From Comamonadaceae bacterium CG_4_10_14_3_um_filter_60_75 (GTDB taxonomy: Bacteria > Pseudomonadota > Gammaproteobacteria > Burkholderiales > Burkholderiaceae_C), in assembly GCA_002784245.1 (NCBI GenBank), contig PFKL01000074.1, positions 1-9,077 on the forward strand: a DNA stretch of 9,077 nucleotides, given 5' to 3'. The notes beneath the pieces were generated by a model. The model was not told the origin of the DNA. It worked only from the letters and a program-made list of their open reading frames with translations, and did not search any database. Of the stretch, positions 1 to 6,853 are shown piece by piece. Numbering within the stretch: position 1 is the stretch's first letter; each line of letters opens with the position of its first letter. The position numbers and the translations under genes were made by a program.

Positions 1-1
1 G

Positions 2-499
2 CTGACGATTGCCGTCAACGTCAGCGCGCTGCAATTCAAACAAGAAAACTTTGTTGGTCAGGTGCTGGCCACGCTGGACGCCAGTGGGGCGCGGCCAGAG
101 CGGCTCAAGCTGGAACTCACCGAAAGCATGCTCGTTGACGACGTCGACAGCATGATCGAGAAAATGACCGCCCTCAAAGCGCATGGCGTGGGCTTTTCGC
201 TCGATGACTTTGGCACCGGCTATTCGTCGCTCTACCACCTCAAGCGTCTGCCACTGGACCAGCTCAAGATTGACCAGAGTTTTGTCAAGAACATTGTTAC
301 CGATACCAACGATGCGTCGATTGCGCGCATGGTCATGGCGTTGGCAGAAAGTCTGGGGCTTGGCGTCATTGCCGAAGGCGTCGAACACCCGGAACAGGCA
401 GATTTTCTGCGCGCGATGGGCTGCCATGCCTACCAAGGTTACCTGTACGGCTGGCCAATGCCGGTTGCCGAGCTGGAAAAACAGGCGCACATCAGCTAA
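2..499 (+). CDS. EAL-domain cyclic-di-GMP phosphodiesterase, 5'-truncated by window edge
   Basis: This is the C-terminal part of an EAL domain, which hydrolyses the second messenger c-di-GMP to pGpG. An open frame runs from base 2 to the TAA at 497-499, giving 165 visible residues. The signature elements appear in family order: VNVSALQF (visible residues 5-12), ELTES (38-42), DDFGTGYSSL with the metal-binding Asp pair at 68-69, LKID with Lys89, EGVE (125-128) and QGYLYG with Gln145. Every catalytic position that can be seen is intact, so an active phosphodiesterase is more likely than a degenerate c-di-GMP receptor. The EAL motif itself and any N-terminal sensory (PAS, GGDEF, membrane) domains lie upstream of the window. 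A GTG at 62 is in frame, but domain homology continues through it, so it is not the start. The gene ends 33 bases before pgpA, and nothing ties the two functionally. Confidence 0.93.
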   Translation: MTIAVNVSALQFKQENFVGQVLATLDASGARPERLKLELTESMLVDDVDSMIEKMTALKAHGVGFSLDDFGTGYSSLYHLKRLPLDQLKIDQSFVKNIVTDTNDASIARMVMALAESLGLGVIAEGVEHPEQADFLRAMGCHAYQGYLYGWPMPVAELEKQAHIS

Positions 500-532
500 G
501 CAGACGCCACCGCTCGATCGGATAATCCTGCC

Positions 533-1078
533 ATGAGCAATCCTGACGCCCCATCTGGCCCCATTGCGCCCAGCGCGCGCTTCATGATGGCGCACCCGGC
601 GCATCTGCTGGCGCTGGGCTTTGGCTCGGGCCTGAGCCCCAAGGCCCCCGGCACCATGGGCACGCTGTGGGCATGGGCTGTTTTTGCACTGCTGCAAGGG
701 CATGTGAGCGAATCACAGTGGGGTTTGCTGATTGCCGTCGGTGTTCCGCTGGGCTGGTGGGCGTGCACGGTCACCGCCCGCCACATGCGGGTGTTGGACC
801 CGGGAAGCATCGTCTGGGACGAGATCGTTGCCTTCTGGCTGGTGCTGTGGCTGATCAGCCCGACAGGTTTTGGGGGCCAGTTGGCGGCCTTTGCGCTGTT
901 TCGTTTCTTTGACGCGGTCAAGCCAGGCCCGGTGGCCTGGGCTGATCAGCTCTACCACAACGTTGACCCTGCTGCCGACCCCGCCGCCTGGCGCCAGGCC
1001 GGGTGGGGCATCATGCTCGACGATCTGGTAGCGGCTTTTTGCGCCTTGCTGGTGATCACACTGTGGCGGGTGTGGTGA
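533..1078 (+). CDS. pgpA: Phosphatidylglycerophosphatase A
   Basis: PgpA is an inner-membrane enzyme that dephosphorylates phosphatidylglycerophosphate to phosphatidylglycerol, a late step in acidic phospholipid synthesis. The 181-residue product is close to the family's usual length (about 170). The family signatures are clear: GFGSGLSPKAPGT (residues 29-41), IVWDEIV with Asp96-Glu97, FFDAVKPGP with Asp127, and GWGIMLDDLVAA with Asp163-Asp164. Hydrophobic segments around residues 45-75, 95-125 and 160-180 fit a small multi-pass membrane protein. The ATG at 533 leaves a polar lead of about 20 residues before the first conserved block; no strong Shine-Dalgarno is visible. Its stop codon (TGA 1076-1078) shares one base with the pncC start, so the two are probably translated together. 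In Burkholderiales pgpA commonly precedes a pncC/cinA-type gene (recalled, not checked). Confidence 0.95.
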   Translation: MSNPDAPSGPIAPSARFMMAHPAHLLALGFGSGLSPKAPGTMGTLWAWAVFALLQGHVSESQWGLLIAVGVPLGWWACTVTARHMRVLDPGSIVWDEIVAFWLVLWLISPTGFGGQLAAFALFRFFDAVKPGPVAWADQLYHNVDPAADPAAWRQAGWGIMLDDLVAAFCALLVITLWRVW

Positions 1079-1605
1079 TGAAGGCAGCCACCAATTTGCT
1101 ATTACATCAGGAGCTATCAGCGCATGATATATGTGGGCTGATAGCCAATATCCTTATCAAAAAAAAATGGCTGCTGGCGAGTGCCGAGAGCTGCACCGGC
1201 GGACTGATTGCCGCCACTTGCACCGACCTGAGCGGCTCCAGTGCCTGGTTTGAACGCGGTTTTGTCACCTACTCCAACGCCGCCAAGACCCAGCTGCTAG
1301 GCGTGGACGCGGCGCTGATGGCACAGAACGGTGCCGTCAGCGAGCCGGTGGTCCGTGCCATGGTCAGCGGCGCACTGGCACGCTCGCCAGCGCAGGTGGC
1401 GGTCGCCGTCACGGGTATTGCCGGTCCGACAGGTGGCAGCATCGACAAGCCGGTGGGAACAGTCTGGCTGGGTTGGGCGACCCCCGTCGGGGTTTGCAGT
1501 CAACGCTACATATTGGCGGGCGACCGGGCTACAGTACGCGCGGCTACCGTACACCAGGCGCTGGCCCATGTGCTGCAACAGTTAACAAAGGACGCTGCAT
1601 GTTGA
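1078..1605 (+). CDS. pncC: CinA-like C-terminal domain protein, nicotinamide-nucleotide amidase
   Basis: Stand-alone CinA C-terminal domain proteins (PncC) deamidate nicotinamide mononucleotide to nicotinic acid mononucleotide, recycling NMN in the pyridine nucleotide cycle. The product is 175 residues, cytoplasmic, and slightly longer than E. coli PncC (about 165). Family blocks are AESCTGG (residues 36-42), GSSAWFERGFVTYSNAAK, GAVSEPVV, VTGIAGPTGGS and KPVGTVW, in order; the conserved Ser, Tyr and Lys of the active-site region are present. The frame is open back to an ATG at 1003, but ATG 1078 is preferred: it overlaps the pgpA stop by one base and gives a near-family length. No other in-frame ATG lies between 1078 and the AESCTGG block. 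Unusually, residues about 5-27 are encoded by a palindromic repeat (1090-1158), followed by nine A's encoding Lys28-Lys30. The stop overlaps the next gene by 7 bases. Confidence 0.93.
   Translation: MKAATNLLLHQELSAHDICGLIANILIKKKWLLASAESCTGGLIAATCTDLSGSSAWFERGFVTYSNAAKTQLLGVDAALMAQNGAVSEPVVRAMVSGALARSPAQVAVAVTGIAGPTGGSIDKPVGTVWLGWATPVGVCSQRYILAGDRATVRAATVHQALAHVLQQLTKDAAC
1090..1158. repeat. Palindromic REP-like repeat lying inside the 5' end of pncC
   Basis: The core is a perfect 9-bp inverted repeat, GCTATCAGC (1113-1121) and GCTGATAGC (1137-1145), around a 15-base loop. It is flanked by AT-rich sequence (CCAATTTGCTATTA before; CCAATATCCTTATC after) that looks unlike the GC-rich coding DNA around it. 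From memory, the arrangement 'TTTGCTATTA ... GAGCTATCAGCGC ... GCTGATAGCCAAT' resembles a short palindromic repeat scattered through intergenic regions of Comamonadaceae genomes. The outer boundaries are estimated. In pncC frame it encodes an uninterrupted, mostly hydrophobic helix-like stretch. The inverted repeat is directly visible; the family membership is recalled and unverified. Confidence 0.6.
1587..1592 (+). promoter_or_regulatory. Shine-Dalgarno for the response regulator gene
   Basis: AAAGGA lies 6 bases before the ATG at 1599 and inside the end of pncC. It is the clearest ribosome binding site in the upstream block. It selects ATG 1599 over the longer in-frame ATG at 1473, which would put 42 non-conserved residues before the receiver domain. 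Confidence 0.7.
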
Positions 1606-2261
1606 AGTTGTTGATTGTGGAAGACGACGTGGCGCTGGGCGCAGGCTTGCAGGCCGCCCTGACCGACGCAGACTTTGAGGTGCAGTGGGTGACCGACGGC
1701 CTGATCGCGCTTGATTTGCTGCAACATGCCAGCTTTCACGCCATGGTGCTGGACATTACCTTGCCTGGCCTGGACGGTGTGAGCTTGCTGCAGCGCCTGC
1801 GCGCGCTGGAGAACAAGCTGCCTGTGCTGATGCTCACCGCGCGCGACACCACGCGTGACAAGGTGCAGTGTTTTGAATCGGGAGCGGACGACTTTCTGGT
1901 CAAAACCACCGACATGGAGGAACTGATCGCACGCCTGCGGGCGCTGATTCGCCGTAGCGGTCTGTTCGGTCGGGTGCAGGTCGACGATCTTGCGCTTGAC
2001 GTCGACACCCAGTCGGTGACCCTGGCAGGCCGGGTGCTCAACGTGTCGGGCAGCGAGTTCAAGGTTTTGCGGGTGCTGATGGAAGATGCGGGCCAGGTCG
2101 TTACCCGAAGCAAGCTCGAGCAGTCCCTGTTTGGATCCAATCGGGCTGGCGAAAGTAATGTGCTGGAAGTTCATGTGCACCATTTGCGGCAAAAAATCGG
2201 CGAGGCGCGGCTCAAGACGGTGCGCGGGGTGGGTTACACCATCGTCAAAGCAGCACCATGA
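1599..2261 (+). CDS. OmpR-family (QseB-like) response regulator
   Basis: This is a 220-residue transcription factor controlled by phosphorylation from the adjacent kinase. A receiver domain occupies about residues 1-115: acidic pocket Glu8-Asp9-Asp10, phospho-acceptor Asp52 in VLDITLPGLDG, switch Thr80 in LTARD, Phe99 at the aromatic switch position and Lys102. A winged-helix DNA-binding domain follows (about 125-218), with EVHVHHLRQKIG near 190-201 and RTVRGVGYTI-like ending, as in QseB/PmrA regulators. The start at 1599 has a good Shine-Dalgarno and begins directly with the receiver's first beta strand. The gene overlaps pncC by 7 bases and the kinase by 4 (ATGA at 2258-2261). One oddity is that the conserved Lys-Pro-Phe after beta-5 reads Lys102-Thr103-Thr104, losing the usual cis-proline. 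The target genes and signal cannot be inferred, and QseB-likeness is by overall resemblance only. Confidence 0.95.
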   Translation: MLKLLIVEDDVALGAGLQAALTDADFEVQWVTDGLIALDLLQHASFHAMVLDITLPGLDGVSLLQRLRALENKLPVLMLTARDTTRDKVQCFESGADDFLVKTTDMEELIARLRALIRRSGLFGRVQVDDLALDVDTQSVTLAGRVLNVSGSEFKVLRVLMEDAGQVVTRSKLEQSLFGSNRAGESNVLEVHVHHLRQKIGEARLKTVRGVGYTIVKAAP

Positions 2262-3700
2262 CCGGTCGGCGGCCCATGTCGTTGAGCCAGCGGCTGATGC
2301 TGTTGCTTGGGCTGGTCAGTCTGCTGTACTGGATTGCGATTGCCGGGCTGACCAGCGCCAACAACGTCGATCAGCTCAACGAGCTCTACGACGTCCACCT
2401 GGCACGCAGCGCGAAAGCTTTTTTGCAGTTGATCGACCCGGATCCCGAGGCGGTGCAAGGCCCGGAGATCGTTCTCAGCAGCAATGACATCGAGCAACTG
2501 TTGGTGGGTGACGCCAAGGTTGACGACAGTGCAGGCGGCGCCGACAACCCGGACCCTAACGTGCAGGCCATGAAACGCCTACAGCACGGCACGCACCTGC
2601 GCTACCAGCTTTGGCGGCTCGATGGCGCCTTGCTGGCGCATTCCAGCAATGCGCCCAAGGGCCTGATCACGACGCAGCTCGGCTACACCGACGCCATCGA
2701 CGCGCAAGGTCTGGCCTGGCGTCATTACAGCTTCCACGACCCGGTGCATCAGGTCAAGGTGATCGTCTCCGAACCACATGAATTTCGCCAACAGCTGGTC
2801 CGCCACATCGTGATCGACGCCGCCACACCCTTGGCTTTGGGACTGCCCTTGCTCCTGCTGTTGTTGTGGCTGTCGATCCAGCGCGGCTTGCTGCCGCTTG
2901 GCCAGTTGCAGCGGGAAATTTCGCTTCGGCAAGCCGACAACCTGCAGCTGCTCGGCACCGAGCGCACGCCAAGCGAGATCAAACCAATCGTCCACGCACT
3001 CAACGCCTTGCTGCAACGCGTAGGCCACACGCTCGAACAGGAGCGCCGGTTCACCGACGACGCCGCCCACCAGCTGCGCACACCGCTGGCGGCCATCCAG
3101 GCCCAGCTGTACGCCGTTCGACACCTGAATGACCGCGAACAGCGCTTGCGTGCCACCGATCAACTGCAGGCGAGCGTGGCGCGCGCGATCCGGCTGGTCA
3201 ACCAGATGCTGGCGCTGGCACGGCTCGACCCCGAGCAACCGCAGACCGACTTTGCGCCAGTGCAGCTCAACACGATCGCCGAAACCGTGTGTGCCGAGCT
3301 GGCGCCGATCGCTCTGCAACGCGACCAGACGCTGGAGCTGTCAGCGCACCCCGGCTTGCCACCGGTGCGTGGCAACGCTGACATGCTGTCAATGCTGATG
3401 TCCAATCTGATCGACAACGCCATCCATTACACCCAGCGCGGCGGCCAGATTCGGGTGCAACTGACCCCAGACGAACAGGGCGTGCGCCTGAGCGTCAGCG
3501 ACGACGGACCGGGCATTGCACCCGGTGAGCGCGAACGCGTGCTGGAGCGGTTTTACCGAGCCGCCTCCCAGAGTGAGCCCGGCACCGGTCTGGGCTTGGC
3601 GATCTGCCAGCGTATCGCCGAACTGCACCGTACCCATCTGTCACTGGGCGACGGTTTGCATGGCCAAGGGCTGGCTGTGGCGGTCGTGTTAACGCTGTAA
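2258..3700 (+). CDS. QseC-like membrane sensor histidine kinase
   Basis: This 480-residue inner-membrane kinase partners with the regulator just upstream. Domain order: a short cytoplasmic lead; TM1 around residues 11-28; a periplasmic sensor region of about 160 residues starting with NVDQLNELYDVHLARSAKAF, which resembles the QseC/2CSK_N type; TM2 around 190-209 (very Leu-rich); a short linker; and HisKA with FTDDAAHQLRTPLA, phospho-acceptor His271. The HATPase_c domain has an N-box SNLIDNAIHY (Asn387), G1 DDGPGI (415-420), F-box ERFYR and G2 GTGLGLAI (442-449). All ATP-binding boxes are intact, so it should be an active kinase. Gln272 stands where most HisKA kinases have Glu or Asp; I recall HQLRTPL as frequent in Burkholderiales relatives. 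The ATG at 2258 gives the ATGA overlap; ATG 2276 is an alternative six codons in. The ligand is unknown. Confidence 0.95.
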   Translation: MTGRRPMSLSQRLMLLLGLVSLLYWIAIAGLTSANNVDQLNELYDVHLARSAKAFLQLIDPDPEAVQGPEIVLSSNDIEQLLVGDAKVDDSAGGADNPDPNVQAMKRLQHGTHLRYQLWRLDGALLAHSSNAPKGLITTQLGYTDAIDAQGLAWRHYSFHDPVHQVKVIVSEPHEFRQQLVRHIVIDAATPLALGLPLLLLLLWLSIQRGLLPLGQLQREISLRQADNLQLLGTERTPSEIKPIVHALNALLQRVGHTLEQERRFTDDAAHQLRTPLAAIQAQLYAVRHLNDREQRLRATDQLQASVARAIRLVNQMLALARLDPEQPQTDFAPVQLNTIAETVCAELAPIALQRDQTLELSAHPGLPPVRGNADMLSMLMSNLIDNAIHYTQRGGQIRVQLTPDEQGVRLSVSDDGPGIAPGERERVLERFYRAASQSEPGTGLGLAICQRIAELHRTHLSLGDGLHGQGLAVAVVLTL

Positions 3701-3728
3701 AACAAGGCCCGTTGACCCACACAACACC

Positions 3729-4328
3729 ATGCTCTTTGATTTCTGGACTGGCCTGGCCACGGGCCTGGCGCTGATTGTGGCCATTGGCTCGCAAAACGCT
3801 TTTGTGTTGCGCCAAGGCATAAGGCGCGAACATGTGTTGGCACTGGTGTTGTTTTGCGCGCTGTCTGATGCGCTGCTGATTGCGCTGGGTGTGGCCGGTG
3901 CTGGCGCACTGATCCAGAGCCACCCCGGCTTGTTGACGTTAACGCGCTACGGCGGTGCCCTGTTTTTGGCCAGTTACGGGGTACTGGCGGCCCGTCGTGC
4001 CTGGCGGGGTGGGCGAATGCAGGTTGACGCTTCGCGCAGCAGCACGTTGGGCACGGCGTTGATGACCTGCTTTGGCTTCACCTTTCTCAACCCGCATGTC
4101 TATCTGGACACCGTGGTCTTGCTCGGTAGCATCGCCAGCCAGCGGGACGATCCGGGTCGCTGGTTGTTTGGCCTGGGTGCGATGGCTGGTAGCCTGTTGT
4201 GGTTTTCGGCGCTGGGTTTTGGCGCGCGCTTGCTGGTCCCGCTTTTCCAGACGCGCGCTGCCTGGCGTGTGCTCGACGCAGTGATCGCGCTCACCATGAT
4301 CGGCATGGCACTCTTATTGCTTTGGTAA
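3729..4328 (+). CDS. LysE/ArgO-family amino acid exporter
   Basis: This is a 199-residue inner-membrane exporter of the LysE superfamily; characterised members export basic amino acids (lysine, arginine) using the membrane potential or proton gradient. Evidence is the N-terminal IGSQNAFVLRQGIRREH block (residues 19-35), the central FLNPHVYLDTVVLLGSI block starting near residue 119 (Asn121-Pro122), the following GxMAGSLLWF-type helix, and five to six hydrophobic segments over the length. It is close in layout to E. coli ArgO. Ser21 replaces the Pro of the GPQN form seen in ArgO and Corynebacterium LysE. The gene starts 28 bases after the kinase and may be read through from it, but the gap has no clear Shine-Dalgarno, promoter or terminator. 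The substrate cannot be settled from sequence; no divergent LysR-type (ArgP/LysG) regulator is visible beside it. Confidence 0.9.
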   Translation: MLFDFWTGLATGLALIVAIGSQNAFVLRQGIRREHVLALVLFCALSDALLIALGVAGAGALIQSHPGLLTLTRYGGALFLASYGVLAARRAWRGGRMQVDASRSSTLGTALMTCFGFTFLNPHVYLDTVVLLGSIASQRDDPGRWLFGLGAMAGSLLWFSALGFGARLLVPLFQTRAAWRVLDAVIALTMIGMALLLLW

Positions 4329-4364
4329 CGGCGCTGTAAAAGCCACGTCCGCCCGCGTGCAAAA

Positions 4365-4370
4365 TACAAT
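4365..4370 (+). promoter_or_regulatory. Possible -10 element upstream of glgP
   Basis: TACAAT matches the sigma-70 -10 consensus at 5 of 6 positions and sits in a small AT-rich patch (AAAATACAAT, 4361-4370) in the only sizeable intergenic gap, 36 bases before the glgP start. There is no convincing -35 box at the normal spacing and no extended -10 TG. It is a plausible start for glycogen-operon transcription, but weak. Confidence 0.35.
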
Positions 4371-4392
4371 CCCACCGCCAACCCGCACCACC

Positions 4393-4398
4393 AAGAGG
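4393..4398 (+). promoter_or_regulatory. Shine-Dalgarno deciding the TTG start of glgP
   Basis: AAGAGG precedes the TTG at 4406 by 7 bases, an optimal spacing. No in-frame ATG occurs until about residue 37, inside sequence that still aligns with the GlgP N-terminus, so this site decides the non-ATG start. Confidence 0.7.
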
Positions 4399-4405
4399 CC
4401 TCACA

Positions 4406-6838
4406 TTGACCATCCCAGACCACACCCATTCCCAGTCGCTGACCAATCAGATTAATGCCCATTTGCTGCACACCGTGGGCGTGGAGCCAGCGCGCGCGTC
4501 ACGCATCGACCTGATGCAGGCGGTAGCGCAGGTGGCGCGGGCCCAGTTGTCTGAACGCTGGGTAGCCACCCAAAGCACGGAGCGGCGTCACAAGGCACGC
4601 CGGGTGGTCTATCTTTCAATGGAATTTTTGATGGGCCGCACGCTCTCCAATGCGCTGGCGGCGCTGGACCTGACCGAAGGCGCGGCTACGGGCTTGCAAC
4701 AGCACGCCCAGCGCCTGGAGGACGTGGTGGCGTGCGAGCCCGACGCGGCGCTGGGCAATGGCGGCCTGGGCCGGCTGGCCGCGTGCTTTCTGGATTCGAT
4801 GGCGACGCTGGGTTTGCCTTCGTTTGGCTACGGTATCCGCTACGAGTACGGCATGTTTGCCCAGGATATCCAAAACGGCTGCCAGGTCGAATACCCCGAC
4901 TCCTGGCTCAAAGACGGCACGCCTTGGGAGTTTCCACGCCCGGAACTCACCTATACGGTGCGCTTTGGCGGCTGGGTGGTGCATGAAGCCGGCAAAGTCA
5001 TCTGGAAAAACGCCGGCGAAGTAGCAGCCAAGGCGCACGATATGGTCGTTCCGGGTCATGGCACGGAAAAGGTCAGTACCCTGCGGCTGTGGAAGGCGGT
5101 GGCACCCGACCACATCGACCTGGGCGCGTTCAATACCGGCGACTACGCACGGGCAGCGGGTGCCAAAAACGAGTACGAAAACATTTCCTGGGTGCTCTAC
5201 CCCAACGACAGCACACCGGCCGGACGCGAACTGCGCCTCAAGCAGGAATACTTTTTTGTCGCCGCGTCGATGCAGGACCTGGTGCGCCGCCATTTGTCCG
5301 AGTATCCCAGTCTGGACAACCTGGCCGAGCAGGTGGCAATCCACCTCAACGACACCCACCCGGCCATTGGCGTGGCCGAGTTGATGCGCATCTTGTGCGA
5401 CGAGCACGACATGCCGTGGGACAAGGCGTGGGCGCTGTGCGGCAAAACCTTTTCCTACACCAACCACACGCTGATGCCCGAGGCGCTGGAGACCTGGCCG
5501 GTGGCGCTGATGCAGCAGGTGCTGCCGCGTCACCTGGAAATCATTTACCGCATCAATAAGGAATTTCTTGACCTGGCGGCGCGCTTCAAACCCGGTGACC
5601 AAGATTTTTTGCGTCGCCTGTCCTTGATCGATGAGAACGGCGAACGCCGTGTACGCATGGCGCATCTGTCGGTGGTGGGCAGCCACCGGGTCAATGGTGT
5701 GTCGGCGCTGCACTCCGATTTGCTGGTGCACACCATCTTCGCCGACTTTGCCGCACTCTGGCCGCAGCGTTTTACCAACATGACCAACGGCGTGACGCCC
5801 AGGCGCTGGCTGGCGCAGGCCAATCCAGGGCTAGCCAGTTTGCTCGACGAGACACTGGGCCGGGACTGGCGGCTCAACCTTGACGCGTTGCAAGGTCTCA
5901 GACAACACCAGGACGACGCCGCTTTTCTGCAAAGATTTCAGGCCATCAAACGCAACAACAAGGTGCGGCTGGCTGAGCTCATCTGCAAAACCACTGGCGT
6001 GGTCGTCAGCCCGGACAGCTTGTTTGACGTACAGGTCAAGCGCATCCACGAATACAAGCGCCAACTGCTCAATGTGCTGCATGTGGTGTCGCGCTACCTG
6101 GCGATTCTGGCAGACCCGCAGGCCGACTGGGTGCCACGCACAGTCATTTTTGCCGGCAAGGCAGCCTCAAGCTACCAGGCGGCCAAGTCGATCATTCGGC
6201 TGATCCACGACGTCGGCCTGACCATCAACAACGATCCGCGCGTCGGCGACAGGCTCAAACTGGTGTTCATTCCGAACTACGGCGTGTCGGTGGCCGAGGT
6301 CATCATGCCCGGCGCCGACCTGTCAGAGCAGATTTCCACCGCCGGCACCGAGGCCTCAGGCACGGGCAACATGAAGCTGGCGCTCAACGGCGCGCTGACC
6401 ATCGGTACCGACGACGGCGCCAACATTGAGATACGGCAAAACGTCGGCGACGACAACATTTTCATTTTTGGCCTGAAAACGCCTGAGGTACGCGCGTTGC
6501 GGCTGGCCGGTTACCACCCGCTGGCACACTACGAAGGCAACCCGGCGCTCAAGGCCGTGCTCGACGCGATCGCCAGCGGACGATTCTCGCCGGAGGAACC
6601 CGGGCGTTACAGCGCGTTGGTGAATGCGCTGGTCTGGGGCGGCGACCATTATTTGTTGCTGGCCGACTTTGCGTCCTACCTCGACGCGCAAGCGCAGGTC
6701 GACACGCTTTACCGGGAGCCCTCTCGGTGGAGCCGCAAGGCGCTGGCCAACGTGGCGGGAATGGGCACCTTCTCCGCCGACCGCACCATTGGCGACTATG
6801 CGCGTACGATTTGGCATGTTTCACCCTGCCCGGATTGA
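4406..6838 (+). CDS. glgP: Glycogen/alpha-glucan phosphorylase
   Basis: GlgP removes glucose units from non-reducing ends of glycogen with phosphate, giving glucose-1-phosphate; it uses pyridoxal 5'-phosphate and acts in the cytoplasm. The 810-residue product matches E. coli GlgP (about 815) nearly end to end. Conserved blocks include VVYLSMEFLMGRTLSNA, LGNGGLGRLAACFLDS (116-131), YGIRYEYGMF, AIHLNDTHPAIGVAELMR, NMTNGVTPRRWL, KRIHEYKRQLLN (545-556) and the PLP site GTEASGTGNMKLALNGA with the Schiff-base Lys657. It begins with TTG at 4406, supported by AAGAGG upstream and by homology before the first internal Met. It has the short bacterial N-terminus without the regulatory extension of animal phosphorylases. 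Adjacency to glgB favours glycogen over maltodextrin (MalP) as substrate. The gap to glgB is 15 bases, so the two are co-transcribed. Confidence 0.97.
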   Translation: MTIPDHTHSQSLTNQINAHLLHTVGVEPARASRIDLMQAVAQVARAQLSERWVATQSTERRHKARRVVYLSMEFLMGRTLSNALAALDLTEGAATGLQQHAQRLEDVVACEPDAALGNGGLGRLAACFLDSMATLGLPSFGYGIRYEYGMFAQDIQNGCQVEYPDSWLKDGTPWEFPRPELTYTVRFGGWVVHEAGKVIWKNAGEVAAKAHDMVVPGHGTEKVSTLRLWKAVAPDHIDLGAFNTGDYARAAGAKNEYENISWVLYPNDSTPAGRELRLKQEYFFVAASMQDLVRRHLSEYPSLDNLAEQVAIHLNDTHPAIGVAELMRILCDEHDMPWDKAWALCGKTFSYTNHTLMPEALETWPVALMQQVLPRHLEIIYRINKEFLDLAARFKPGDQDFLRRLSLIDENGERRVRMAHLSVVGSHRVNGVSALHSDLLVHTIFADFAALWPQRFTNMTNGVTPRRWLAQANPGLASLLDETLGRDWRLNLDALQGLRQHQDDAAFLQRFQAIKRNNKVRLAELICKTTGVVVSPDSLFDVQVKRIHEYKRQLLNVLHVVSRYLAILADPQADWVPRTVIFAGKAASSYQAAKSIIRLIHDVGLTINNDPRVGDRLKLVFIPNYGVSVAEVIMPGADLSEQISTAGTEASGTGNMKLALNGALTIGTDDGANIEIRQNVGDDNIFIFGLKTPEVRALRLAGYHPLAHYEGNPALKAVLDAIASGRFSPEEPGRYSALVNALVWGGDHYLLLADFASYLDAQAQVDTLYREPSRWSRKALANVAGMGTFSADRTIGDYARTIWHVSPCPD

Positions 6839-6853
6839 ACTCCGCGTTTTGCC

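Noticed and set aside
521..526. GATAAT as a -10 box upstream of pgpA
   Set aside because: It lies only 7 bases before the start codon with no -35 partner at normal spacing; probably chance.
1003..1077. Longer N-terminus for pncC from ATG 1003
   Set aside because: It would overlap the conserved C-terminus of pgpA by 76 bases and add 25 non-conserved residues; ATG 1078 gives a near-family length and a coupled start.
1113..1167. Hairpin followed by an A tract as an intrinsic terminator
   Set aside because: On the + strand the tract is A, not T. On the - strand the T tract comes before the hairpin, so neither strand has the stem then U-run order.
1506..2192. Minus-strand open frame opposite pncC and the response regulator
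   Set aside because: It crosses two well-supported + strand genes and has no motif or ribosome binding site that I can see.
4341..4360. Short inverted repeat CACG/CGTG as a terminator after the exporter gene
   Set aside because: Arms are only 4 bases and no T run follows.
4616..5731. Long minus-strand open frame (371 codons) opposite glgP
   Set aside because: Same reasoning: it is a shadow of conserved GlgP coding sequence, with a His/Gln/Val-rich translation and no motif.
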